Source: Aeromonas lusitana (GTDB taxonomy: Bacteria; Pseudomonadota; Gammaproteobacteria; Enterobacterales; Aeromonadaceae). Taken from it: a stretch of 64,000 nucleotides of DNA. Below the pieces are notes generated by a model that saw only the letters and a list, made by a program, of their open reading frames with translations, was not told the DNA's origin and did not search any database. The stretch spans positions 1 through 64,000 of the forward strand of contig NZ_PGCP01000003.1 in assembly GCF_002812985.1 (NCBI RefSeq), given 5' to 3'. This document shows, one piece after another, positions 55,036-63,419 of the stretch. A program made the position numbers and the translations under genes. How positions within the stretch are numbered: the stretch's first letter is position 1; each line of letters opens with the position of its first letter.

Positions 55036-55476
55036 CGTCATGCTCAAGGCGTCGATAGCGTTGAGCAAGGCATCTTGCATCAGGGGAGGGTTCTTCTTGG
55101 TGAATATGGGCATTTTATGATGTTGGTATGGGATAGGCCCATTTTCTAAGGAATGAATAATGAGACCCGTTCGTTGAGAGCCATCGTGGGAACATGGCCC
55201 TTACCGTGCAAGCAGTAGTGAAAGGTAACGGGATGCTTATGCCATCAGAATTGGCACTGTACTTGTTAGCCAGCAGTGATATGGGCAGTGTTGCAATGAA
55301 CGAACGCAAGGTTAGGTATCGAAGTGTGCACAGTTGTGCTGAGCAAGCTTACTTAACTAAGGCGAAGTAAATGTGCTCAACACATCAAGTAGAAACAACC
55401 CATCAGTCAGAACACTGTGGGTTATTGATTTACTGGGCTGGGGAATGCTATACGAAGTAAGTAATCAATAGACATC
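55036..55476. other. Non-coding region before dif
   Basis: No gene is supported. It includes a stem (AACCCA-T-CAGT / ACTG-TGGGTT, 55397-55423) with no U-run and is AT-richer than the core genes. Confidence 0.45.
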
Positions 55477-55504
55477 ATTTAACATAATATACATTATGCG
55501 CGGT
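55477..55504 (-). other. dif: Chromosome dimer resolution site dif
   Basis: Read on the minus strand, this 28-bp site has a XerC arm (ACCGCGCATAA), the central hexamer TGTATA and a XerD arm (TTATGTTAAAT). The centre and XerD arm are identical to E. coli dif, and the XerC arm differs only in its outer bases. FtsK-activated XerCD recombine here to resolve chromosome dimers. The KOPS-like octamers reverse strand at this point. No other sequence in the window is as close to consensus. Confidence 0.93.
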
Positions 55505-55592
55505 TTTTGTGGGTGTTGATATTGGGAGCTCTCTTGGCCACCAGCTAGTGCCGCATGTTGCCATCCAGGCGTGATGCCTAGTGACACGCTTT

Positions 55593-56879
55593 TTATTCAT
55601 GCAGATGATCCAGGGGTTTGTGGCTGGCACTCTCGTGACGTTCGCTGTGACCGGTGTGCAGATACTTGGAGGTGGTGTCTATGCTGTCGTGGCCCGCATC
55701 GGCCTGCACGTGGGACAGCGGTCTGCCATTCAAGTTGATGTCGTGGGTGATGCCGGTATGGCGAATGGAGTGCGGTGTCAGGCTGCGCATCTCGGCCGCA
55801 TCCTGGGTAAAGCCATCCTGTTCGGCCAGATTCGCTGCCTGCTCGAGCACTGCCATTACCAGATCCCGCAGCTGGCGAATGCCGAGGTTGGCATTGAGTT
55901 CGCCTTGCTCCCGACCGTGGGCTGCCGCCTTGTGGCGCACAAACAGCGGCGTCTGTTCGTTGGGCGCTGGCAATGGCGAGAGCCCAAGGAAGCTGCGATA
56001 GCGCTGCAAGGCATCCAGCAAGGCCTGGGAGACGGCGACGGTGCGCCGCTTGCCACCCTTGCTACGGGGAATGAAGTAACCCCAGACGCCCGTCTTGCCG
56101 TCGCGGCGGAACTGACCCATGACGGGGCTGAAACCCGGTCTGGCCGCTACCTCGGAGATCCGCAGATAACAGGCGTACATGAGGCAGATGAGAAAGCGGC
56201 TGCGCTCGTGCTGGGCCGGGTTCTCGCTGGCGAGCTGTTCGGCGGCCTGCATAACATAGGACCACTGCAACTCGGTAAAGGACTGGGCCTGCTCATCGGT
56301 TTCCTGCTGGGCAGACTGCTTGACCCTTTGCAGCAGGAGCGCAGGATTGCGATCCATGTACTCTTCCTGCACGAGGAACTGAAAGAAGGCCGACAAGATG
56401 GCAATCTTGGTCTTCATGGCAGGTTCGCTCAGCCGATATGGCAGCTCGCGACCCAGCTCCCGTTTGCCGAGAAACGGCCGCCAGTGCGGGTTGGGCAACC
56501 GCTCGCCCCACTCCTTGTCCTGCACGAACTGGGCAACATTTCGGTAGGCTATCAACGCTTGTGGCGGTGACTGGCAGTAGTCGAGATAGCGCATCATGAT
56601 GCGCCTGGTGAGATCCTTTGGGCTGATGGCCAGCTCGGCGAAGCACCAGTGCAGGAAGGTTGTCAGCTCGCTGCGATAGGTTTTGTAGTTGTTCTCGCTG
56701 TGGCGCTGTTCCAGCAGCCAGTCGACGGCCAGTTCATAGACGAGGCCCACATCCGGCACCTCATTCAGGCTGAGGTTGGCGAGATACTGATTGACCAGGG
56801 GGTTACCCGCCTCCAGGTGAGCGAGGCTATCGAACAGTGGCATGGCGGGTGGCAGTGGCAAGGTGGTCATGGTGGTCAT
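55593..56879 (-). CDS. Tyrosine recombinase/integrase next to dif
   Basis: A 428-residue phage-integrase-family recombinase. It has a SAM-like N-terminal core-binding domain (about 40-190), then the catalytic domain with Arg240 in CYLRISEVA, Lys277 in SKGGKRRTV, His370 and Arg373 in TPHSIRHTG, His397 in DAGHDSID and nucleophile Tyr406 in TSKYLHTG. All catalytic residues are present, so it should be active. It is longer than XerC/D (about 300) and is not a Xer protein. Its 3' end lies 88 bases from dif. A 9-bp inverted repeat lies upstream. It may be an element-borne integrase; no cargo boundaries could be set. Confidence 0.85.
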   Translation of the reverse strand: MTTMTTLPLPPAMPLFDSLAHLEAGNPLVNQYLANLSLNEVPDVGLVYELAVDWLLEQRHSENNYKTYRSELTTFLHWCFAELAISPKDLTRRIMMRYLDYCQSPPQALIAYRNVAQFVQDKEWGERLPNPHWRPFLGKRELGRELPYRLSEPAMKTKIAILSAFFQFLVQEEYMDRNPALLLQRVKQSAQQETDEQAQSFTELQWSYVMQAAEQLASENPAQHERSRFLICLMYACYLRISEVAARPGFSPVMGQFRRDGKTGVWGYFIPRSKGGKRRTVAVSQALLDALQRYRSFLGLSPLPAPNEQTPLFVRHKAAAHGREQGELNANLGIRQLRDLVMAVLEQAANLAEQDGFTQDAAEMRSLTPHSIRHTGITHDINLNGRPLSHVQADAGHDSIDTTSKYLHTGHSERHESASHKPLDHLHE

Positions 56880-56922
56880 GGTGATGCTTGTGGTCTGGTT
56901 GATGGGGTCTGCTCAAGAGTGG

Positions 56923-56946
56923 TGCCGATAAATGGGGTTATCGGCA
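56923..56946. repeat. Inverted repeat upstream of the recombinase gene
   Basis: TGCCGATAA and TTATCGGCA are perfect 9-bp arms around ATGGGG, 44 bases before the recombinase start. It is a candidate operator. Confidence 0.55.
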
Positions 56947-57161
56947 TCAAGGGCATAAGTCGGTCCGGGCATGTAGCTCAGTCATGGATCTGGATGACGT
57001 CGAGCGAATGGCAAGCCTTGATATTCAATGGGTATGCACTTTGGTTAGAAAATTCTCGGGGTAAATACCAACAAATCAGAATGCACATTCACATTTGTTG
57101 CATGGGGAGACTGATGCATGAGCCTAGACATTCCATGCCGCTCCCGCCCTGCTCTCTTTAT

Positions 57162-57476
57162 TCAGGCCACGCTTTTGAGGGATTTTCCCTTGGGTTTATC
57201 GGCACTGACATCGTCGATCTTCTCTTCCTTTGGGTTGGCGCCCTGCCCTTTACCGCCTTTGAGCACGTTTTGCAGCAGATCACGCTGCTCCGCCAGGTAA
57301 AATGCCAGGCTCTCCTGCTGTTCGGCAGTCAGTTCAACCGGAGCCCCGGCCAGCAGGGTCATCAGCTCGTCGGCGGTGTCCAGCAACTTGTCATAGGCAT
57401 CCGCCTCTTTCTTGCTGGTAAAGGTCATCTTCTCCACTCCCCCACGCACGACAACATACTTGATCTCAACGGCCAT
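57162..57476 (-). CDS. yebG: SOS-inducible protein YebG
   Basis: A 104-residue protein nearly colinear with E. coli YebG: MAVEIKYVVVRGGVEKMTFTSKKEADAYDKLLDTAD, then EQQESLAFYLAEQRDLLQNVLK, and a charged, low-complexity tail. YebG is one of the strongly LexA-controlled genes of E. coli; its biochemical role is not settled. The chosen ATG has GAGGAGG eight bases upstream. A LexA-like box lies 36 bases before the ATG. The neighbouring letA-letB-rsmF block is also its general neighbourhood in E. coli. Confidence 0.92.
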   Translation of the reverse strand: MAVEIKYVVVRGGVEKMTFTSKKEADAYDKLLDTADELMTLLAGAPVELTAEQQESLAFYLAEQRDLLQNVLKGGKGQGANPKEEKIDDVSADKPKGKSLKSVA

Positions 57477-57511
57477 AGTGGCGTCCTCCTCATGATAGTA
57501 AATGCAAGTAT

Positions 57512-57527
57512 ATGTACGGATATACAG
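57512..57527 (-). promoter_or_regulatory. LexA-like box of yebG
   Basis: On the minus strand CTGTATATCCGTACAT matches CTGT-N8-ACAG in seven of eight fixed bases, with the AT-rich centre typical of strong SOS boxes. Confidence 0.7.
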
Positions 57528-57734
57528 TATTGCAAATAACCGCACCATGGCGACGAGTCGCGCACTCTCGCGGCGCTATGGCCGTGGTCGAACAGGATGC
57601 CCGGCGCATGGCGAGATCCCGGTCTCTACCCCCCTTGTCATCCCGTTAATTTTTCTGGGTGAGAGGCCGTGCAGGCAAGACAGATGGCGGGTTTTAGGGT
57701 AAATTTTATCAATTCCTTCAACAGGTTGAATCGT

Positions 57735-58379
57735 ATGTCGGATCCCCGCTCCGTGATCGTCTGCCCGGCCTGCGACTTGCTGATCGAACGCAAGTTATTG
57801 CCGCTGCGCCGTCACGCCCATTGTCCTCGCTGTCATCAGCACCTCTATGGCCGCTACGCCTTTCGTCCTTCCCAGCTGATGGCACTCACCATCACGGGTT
57901 TCCTGCTGCTGCCGTCCGCCTTCTTCGAGCCGCTCATCTACCTGCGCCTGGCCGGCGTCAATTCCGACGCCAACCTGCTCAAGGGCATCATGGTGCTGAT
58001 CGGCGAGAATGAATTCTGGGTAGCCGGGCTGGTGCTCTGGTGCGCCGCCCTGGCGCCAACGGGGCTGCTGGTCGGCATCTTCGCCCTCGCCTCCGGCCTT
58101 GCCAAACGCTGGCATCTGCTGGCCCCCACCCTCAAGGCGGTGGAGGTGTTTCGCCACTGGGCCATGCTGGAGGTCTATATCGTCAGCCTGCTGGTCGCCC
58201 TGTTCAAACTCATCGACATCGCGGATGTGCGCTTGGGGGGCGGCTTGCTGAGCCTCGGGATCCTGATGCTGCTCAACATGACGTTGCTGATCCTGTTTGA
58301 TCCGGCCCCCTATTGGGAGCGGATTCCCCTGCAAACACAGTCACAGGAGCCGGCCCATGCGCCCGACCAGCGCCCGTGA
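57735..58379 (+). CDS. LetA-like membrane protein, N-terminal half (PqiA family)
   Basis: A 214-residue PqiA-domain protein. It opens with a zinc-ribbon (VCPACDLLIERK, then HCPRCHQHLY) and then has four helices (LMALTITGFLLLPSAFFEPL, WVAGLVLWCAALAPTGLLVG, MLEVYIVSLLVALFKL, GILMLLNMTLLILFD). It corresponds to the first half of E. coli LetA (YebS), which has two such domains in one chain. The next gene codes for the second half and overlaps by 23 bases. With LetB it forms a lipid transport system between the membranes. Confidence 0.85.
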   Translation: MSDPRSVIVCPACDLLIERKLLPLRRHAHCPRCHQHLYGRYAFRPSQLMALTITGFLLLPSAFFEPLIYLRLAGVNSDANLLKGIMVLIGENEFWVAGLVLWCAALAPTGLLVGIFALASGLAKRWHLLAPTLKAVEVFRHWAMLEVYIVSLLVALFKLIDIADVRLGGGLLSLGILMLLNMTLLILFDPAPYWERIPLQTQSQEPAHAPDQRP

Positions 58380-58965
58380 GCTTGGGCTCTGCCGCTGCCA
58401 CACCTGCGGCCTGCTGGTGCGCTATCAGCCGGGGGCGAGCTGCCCGCGCTGCCACAGTCACCTGCAGATGCGGATCCCCCGCTCCCTCGCCTGGTCGTGG
58501 GGCCTGCTGGCGCTGGCAACCTTCATGTTGCTGCCCGCCAACCTCTTGCCCATCACCCATTTCTACAACAAGGGATTATTGCAGTCCGACACCATTTTCA
58601 GCGGTATCATGGCGCTCTATCGCAGCAAGATGTCTGGCATCGCCACCATAGTGCTGACCGCGAGCATCGTCGTCCCCATCGGCAAGATCCTGGGGCTGAG
58701 CTGGATCTGCTGGCAGCTGCAGCGGGCCAAGCCGGTGCGGCGCAAGCGCCAGCTCATCATGTACCGCATCATCGATTTCATCGGTCGCTGGTCCATGCTG
58801 GACTTGTTCGTCATCTCCCTCATGGTGGCACTGGTGGATCGCGGCGTCCTGCTCAACGTGCGGGCAGGCCCGGGCGCCACCGCCTTTGCCGGCGTGGTGG
58901 TGCTCACCATGATGTCGGCCCGTATGCTGGATACCCGTTTGTTGTGGGACAAGGCGTCCCGTTAG
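58357..58965 (+). CDS. LetA-like membrane protein, C-terminal half (PqiA family)
   Basis: A 202-residue PqiA-domain protein. It has its own zinc-ribbon (CRCHTCGLLVRY, then CPRCHSHLQ) and four helices beginning with WGLLALATFMLLPANLLPI, and the conserved segment DFIGRWSMLDLFVISLMVALV. The ATG has AGGAG eight bases upstream, which suits independent translation rather than a frameshifted remnant. It is the second half of the LetA system and is followed after 58 bases by letB. Confidence 0.85.
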   Translation: MRPTSARELGLCRCHTCGLLVRYQPGASCPRCHSHLQMRIPRSLAWSWGLLALATFMLLPANLLPITHFYNKGLLQSDTIFSGIMALYRSKMSGIATIVLTASIVVPIGKILGLSWICWQLQRAKPVRRKRQLIMYRIIDFIGRWSMLDLFVISLMVALVDRGVLLNVRAGPGATAFAGVVVLTMMSARMLDTRLLWDKASR

Positions 58966-59023
58966 TGCATTTTTTCGTCTGTATCGGATGTGCTGCCCAC
59001 CGCAGCCAAATTAAGGAGTCGGT

Positions 59024-61576
59024 ATGATCGGGGCTGAACCCGTCATTGAGAAACATCGCTGGTTATCCCCAGTCTGGTTATTGCCCGTCATCGCCCTCTT
59101 GCTGGCCGGTGGCTTTCTCTACCAGCAGTGGACCAACAGCGGTCAGCTCATTCGCATCAACTTTGCCCAAGGCAATGGTATCCTGCCGGGCAAGACCCAG
59201 CTGCGTTATCAGGGGGTGGCCATCGGGGTGGTACAGGAGCTGGAGCTGGCCGAGGACGGCCGCAAGATAGCCGTGCTGGCCAAGGTCGACAGCCGCGCCC
59301 GTCCGCTCATTCGCAAGGGCTCCGACTTCTGGCTGGTGAGCCCCAAGGCGTCCCTGACCGAGATCTCCGGCCTCGATACCCTGGTGTCCGGCAACTACAT
59401 CAACCTGCAGCCCGGCCGGGACAACAACCCGCTTGAGAACGAGTTCGATGCCCTCGACGGCCCTCCCCCGGGTTATCTGGCCCAGGGGCGCACCCTGCAC
59501 CTGACCTCCGATTCCCTGGGGTCGGTCGGCATAGGCGCCAAGATCTATTTCCGCGGGCTGGAGGTGGGCAGCGTCATCAATACCCGGCTCGGGGAAGAGA
59601 ACCAGAACGTGATCCTGGATCTGGTGATCGAGCCGCGCTTTGAAAACCTCATCAAGACCGATACCCGTTTCTGGAACATCAGCGGCATCAAGGGTTCTTT
59701 CAGCCTCAGCGGTGTCAAGGTGGAAGCGGGCAGCCTCACCTCCATACTGAGCGGCGGTATAGCGTTTGACTCCCCCAAGGAGTCCGATGTGGCGGAGAAG
59801 GGTCAAACCTTCGTCCTCTACAAGGGCTTGGCCGAGGCGGCCCGGGGGGAGCGCATCCAGATCCAGGCAGGCAGCCTGCCCATCAAGGAAGGGATCCCCA
59901 TCCTGTTTGAGGGCATCGAGATCGGCCGTATCGACCCCATCCGTCTGACCGAGCAGGGCCGGGTCGTCACCGCGCTGATCAACCCTGAGCAGGCATTTCG
60001 GGTGACCGGCAAGAGCCGCCTCGTCTGGGAAACCGTCTCCCTCTCCCCGACCGGCCTCAAGCATGCGGATCGCCTGCTGGCAGGCCCCGCCATCCGGCTG
60101 GATTATGTGGCAGGCGATCGGGTCAATGCCATGACACTCGAGAGCCAGGCACAAACCACTGGCATCAAGATCAGTTTGCAGGCAGATGATCTTGCGGGCC
60201 TGAGCGAAGAGGCGCCAGTCTGGTTCAAGGGGCTGCAAATTGGCCAGGTCGGCCCGTTGACCCTGGATGCGGCTGGCAATGCCAGGGTCGAGCTCAGCGT
60301 CAATGAGGCGTATCGCCACCTGCTGAACCGGGCCCGCTTCTACCGCGCCTCTCCCCTGCAGATCGATGCGAGCCTAGCCGGCATCAAGGTCGACACCAGT
60401 CCGGCCAGCGCCTGGCTCGGGGGCGGCGTCAAGCTCATTCAGGCGCCGGCAGGCGAGCGGATTGACAGACTCTATCCCAGCCAGGAGCTGGCACTGCTCG
60501 GTACGCGCAACGCCAAGCCTCAGCGCTGGCTGCTGCGCGCCGAGCAGGCCGACGGGGTCGGTATCGGCTCGCCCGTGCTCTATCTGGGGCTCGAGGCCGG
60601 CAGGGTCAAGGCATTGAAGGCCGATGCCAAGGGGGTCGAGATCGAACTTGAGATAGATGCCGTCTATGCCCCCCTGCTCAAGCAACAACCCCAGTTCTGG
60701 AAGAAAGCGGCCATCGACGGCAAGGTGCGGCTGGATGGCGTGCAGGTCAAGGTGGGCAACCTCGCCACCCTGCTGCGCGGCGCCATCGAGTTCGACAGGC
60801 TCGGTACCGGTCGCAGCAGTCATCAGCTGTTCGACAGCAAGGAGCAGGCCAGAACCCAGGTGCGCACCCTGACGCTGACCGCCGACAACAACCCGGGGCT
60901 AGGGGTGGGCAGCCCCATCCGTTACCGCGGGGTCGATATCGGCAAGGTTGAGCAGGTCGAACTGGATCCCGCCCTCGGCCAGGTCAGCTTCAAGGCCGAG
61001 CTGGACAAGCAGTATGCCGATCGCTTCCTGCAGTCCGGTGCCCGCTTCACCCTGGTGCAGGCCAAGCTGGGACTGGGGGGCGTGTCGCACCTCGATACCC
61101 TGATCAAGGGGGTCTTCATCGAGGCAAGCCCGGGCCAGGGCGCGAGCAAGGAGCGTTTCCCATTGAGCCAGAGCGGCCCCATCGGGCTGGCACTGACTCT
61201 CAAGAGCCCCTCGGTCAGCGGGATCAGCATCGGCAGCCCCCTGCTGTTCCGCAAGCTGGTTGTCGGCAGCGTCACCCAGGTCGCACTGGCGCGCGATGGC
61301 AGCGAGGTGTTGATCGACGTGAATGTCGACAAGCAGTACGCCCACCTGGTGCGGGCCAACAGCCGCTTCTGGAATGTCTCCGGCGTCAAGGCCGACATAG
61401 GCCTGACCGGCGGTACCATAGAGGTGGAAACCGTGCAGAGCCTGCTGGCCGGCGGTATCGCCTTCAACACCCCGGAGCGGGAGATGGGCCCCACCGTCAA
61501 ATCCGGTCACAGCTATCCCCTCTATGGCAAGGCGGAGAAGGATTGGCTGGAGTGGAGCCCCCGCATCCAGCCCTGA
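59024..61576 (+). CDS. letB: MCE-family intermembrane lipid transport protein LetB (YebT)
   Basis: An 850-residue protein with one N-terminal membrane helix (WLLPVIALLLAGGFLYQQW; text starts VWLLPVI) and seven MCE domains in the periplasm. Each is recognisable by repeats of the type IRYRGVDIGKVEQVEL (for example LRYQGVAIGVV, IYFRGLEVGSV, ILFEGIEIGRI, VWFKGLQIGQV, VLYLGLEAGRV, IRYRGVDIGKV, LLFRKLVVGSV). Seven domains fit LetB (877 residues in E. coli), not PqiB with three. It should form a stacked hollow tube across the periplasm. TAAGGAGT precedes the ATG. A terminator follows. Confidence 0.93.
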   Translation: MIGAEPVIEKHRWLSPVWLLPVIALLLAGGFLYQQWTNSGQLIRINFAQGNGILPGKTQLRYQGVAIGVVQELELAEDGRKIAVLAKVDSRARPLIRKGSDFWLVSPKASLTEISGLDTLVSGNYINLQPGRDNNPLENEFDALDGPPPGYLAQGRTLHLTSDSLGSVGIGAKIYFRGLEVGSVINTRLGEENQNVILDLVIEPRFENLIKTDTRFWNISGIKGSFSLSGVKVEAGSLTSILSGGIAFDSPKESDVAEKGQTFVLYKGLAEAARGERIQIQAGSLPIKEGIPILFEGIEIGRIDPIRLTEQGRVVTALINPEQAFRVTGKSRLVWETVSLSPTGLKHADRLLAGPAIRLDYVAGDRVNAMTLESQAQTTGIKISLQADDLAGLSEEAPVWFKGLQIGQVGPLTLDAAGNARVELSVNEAYRHLLNRARFYRASPLQIDASLAGIKVDTSPASAWLGGGVKLIQAPAGERIDRLYPSQELALLGTRNAKPQRWLLRAEQADGVGIGSPVLYLGLEAGRVKALKADAKGVEIELEIDAVYAPLLKQQPQFWKKAAIDGKVRLDGVQVKVGNLATLLRGAIEFDRLGTGRSSHQLFDSKEQARTQVRTLTLTADNNPGLGVGSPIRYRGVDIGKVEQVELDPALGQVSFKAELDKQYADRFLQSGARFTLVQAKLGLGGVSHLDTLIKGVFIEASPGQGASKERFPLSQSGPIGLALTLKSPSVSGISIGSPLLFRKLVVGSVTQVALARDGSEVLIDVNVDKQYAHLVRANSRFWNVSGVKADIGLTGGTIEVETVQSLLAGGIAFNTPEREMGPTVKSGHSYPLYGKAEKDWLEWSPRIQP

Positions 61577-61596
61577 GTCAGCTGACGTATATAAAG

Positions 61597-61620
61597 AACC
61601 GGCCTAGGGCCGGTTTTTTA
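61597..61620 (+). terminator. Terminator after letB
   Basis: An 8-bp stem AACCGGCC/GGCCGGTT with loop TAG and six T residues in all. Confidence 0.9.
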
Positions 61621-61717
61621 TTGGTTGCTGGCCTATGGCGCAGTGAAAGCTCCCTGAAGAAACGGCTCAGGCTGTGCTAAGATATCGCCCCTCATTTTGG
61701 GTCTGCGAGAGAGCACA

Positions 61718-63148
61718 GTGCACGACAACACCTATCTTCCCGATCACTTTTTGCGCCATATCCAGGCCATCATGCCGGCCCACCTCTCGCTGGATGAATT
61801 CGTGGCGAGTTGTCGACGACCGCTTAGGCGCAGCATTCGGGTCAATACCCTCAAGATCGGCGTGCAAGATTTTGCCTGCAAGATGCAGCCACTGGGCTGG
61901 CAGCTGGATCCCGTGCCCTGGTGCGAGACAGGTTTTTGGCTGACGCGAGACGATGAGAGCGTGCCCCTTGGCAATACCGCCGAGCACTTGAGTGGCCTCT
62001 TCTATATCCAGGAGGCGAGCTCCATGCTGCCGGTGACGGCGCTGTTTGCCAGCGACAAGGTCAAACGGGATGGCATCTTGCTGGATGCGGCGGCGGCGCC
62101 GGGCTCCAAGACTACCCAGATAGCGGCCTTGATGGACAATCAGGGCATGCTGGTCGCCAACGAATATTCCAGCAGCCGACTCAAGGTGCTCAGCGCCAAT
62201 ATCCAGCGCTGCGGTGTCACCAACGTCGGCATGACCCATTTCGATGCCAAGGTGTTTGGCCAGTGGTTGCCGGAGATCTTCGATGCCATCCTGCTCGACG
62301 CTCCCTGCTCGGGGGAAGGCACGGTGCGCAAGGACGAAGACGCCCTGCGCAACTGGAGCATCGAGAGCATAAATGAGATAGCCGAGGTGCAGGCGGGCCT
62401 GCTGGAAAGCGCCTTCCATGCCCTCAAACCGGGCGGCGTGCTGGTCTACTCCACCTGCACCTTGAGCGAACAGGAGAACCAGGCCATCTGCCAGTCCCTG
62501 CTGGACAAATTCGGCGATGCCCTGAGCTTTGACTCCCTAGGGGATCTCTTCCCGGACGCTGAGCAGGCCTGCACCCCTGAGGGCTACCTGCACGTCTGGC
62601 CCCAGATCTTTGACAGCGAAGGGTTCTTCGTCGCCCGCCTGCGCAAGCATCACTCCGTGGCCAACACCATGTTCAAACCGGGCAAGCTCGGCAAGTTCCC
62701 CTATCTGCCGCTGCCTGCCAAAGAATCCGAGCCCATGGCGCGCGAGATAGCAGATAACTTCGGGGTGGCGCCGCGCGGCGTGCTCTATGGCCGCAATGAC
62801 GAGATCTGGCTTTTCCCCCACGAATTTGAGCAGTTGCAGGGCAAGCTGCGCTTCGATCGCATCGGCATCAAGTTGGCGGAGACCTTCAAGAAGGGGTATC
62901 GACTGACCCACGAGTGGGCGCTGGCCTATGGCGACGCGGTGACCCAGGGCATTGTCGAACTGGACGCCGCCAATGCGCGGGAATACATGATGGGGCGGGA
63001 TGTCTGGCCAGAGCAGGCCCCCGGCAGCGGAGAGGTGATCGTCCGCTATCAGGGACATCCGCTGGGCATGGGGAAATGGGTCGGCAGTCGCATCAAGAAT
63101 GCCCTCCCCCGTGAGCTGGTGCGTGACAACAACCTGTTCAGCGGTTGA
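61718..63148 (+). CDS. rsmF: 16S rRNA m5C1407 methyltransferase RsmF
   Basis: RsmF (YebU) methylates C1407 of 16S rRNA in the small subunit. The 476-residue protein has the motif I-like region LLDAAAAPGSKTTQIAALM, the DAPCSGEG Cys motif and the catalytic Cys of YSTCTLSEQEN. The C-terminal extension (about 310-476) is RsmF-specific. The GTG start aligns with E. coli RsmF (start then VYFPDAFL); an earlier TTG is less likely. It keeps the E. coli order letA-letB-rsmF, and the SdsR locus follows. Confidence 0.94.
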   Translation: MHDNTYLPDHFLRHIQAIMPAHLSLDEFVASCRRPLRRSIRVNTLKIGVQDFACKMQPLGWQLDPVPWCETGFWLTRDDESVPLGNTAEHLSGLFYIQEASSMLPVTALFASDKVKRDGILLDAAAAPGSKTTQIAALMDNQGMLVANEYSSSRLKVLSANIQRCGVTNVGMTHFDAKVFGQWLPEIFDAILLDAPCSGEGTVRKDEDALRNWSIESINEIAEVQAGLLESAFHALKPGGVLVYSTCTLSEQENQAICQSLLDKFGDALSFDSLGDLFPDAEQACTPEGYLHVWPQIFDSEGFFVARLRKHHSVANTMFKPGKLGKFPYLPLPAKESEPMAREIADNFGVAPRGVLYGRNDEIWLFPHEFEQLQGKLRFDRIGIKLAETFKKGYRLTHEWALAYGDAVTQGIVELDAANAREYMMGRDVWPEQAPGSGEVIVRYQGHPLGMGKWVGSRIKNALPRELVRDNNLFSG

Positions 63149-63277
63149 GGTGTCTGGCGGGAGGCGCGTATTTGCGTGCCTTCCCCGCTGGTGGCGGATC
63201 CAAATCGGGATATTGAGCAGTTTAACACCTGAACGAGTCTGAAAAACCTCCACTCTGGTTGAACTTTTACTCAGATC

Positions 63278-63395
63278 TTGAATTGCTTCGAGCCTTGTCT
63301 AAGCTTAAAGCTATCCGCACACCAGTTAGCGCACGGCTCTGCAAGGAGCCAATTCCCCTATGCCAGGTACAAGGAATTCGTACCTGGCTTTTTTT
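63278..63395 (+). ncRNA. sdsR: Small RNA SdsR (RyeB) homologue with its promoter
   Basis: SdsR is a sigma-S-dependent, Hfq-binding sRNA of enterobacteria that represses many mRNAs. Its most conserved part is present at 63326-63340 (TTAGCGCACGGCTCT), followed by GGAGCC, which closes the middle hairpin (GGCTC/GAGCC). A C-rich single-stranded stretch (AATTCCCCTATG) comes next. A 9-bp terminator stem GCCAGGTAC/GTACCTGGC and a run of eight T end it at 63395. The 5' end is near 63289-63290 by alignment with CTAAGC. A -10-like TTGAAT lies at 63278-63283. Position after rsmF matches the E. coli neighbourhood (rsmF, pphA, sdsR). Confidence 0.88.
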
Positions 63396-63419
63396 ATTCC
63401 CGCGATGCGCTCATTCTGC

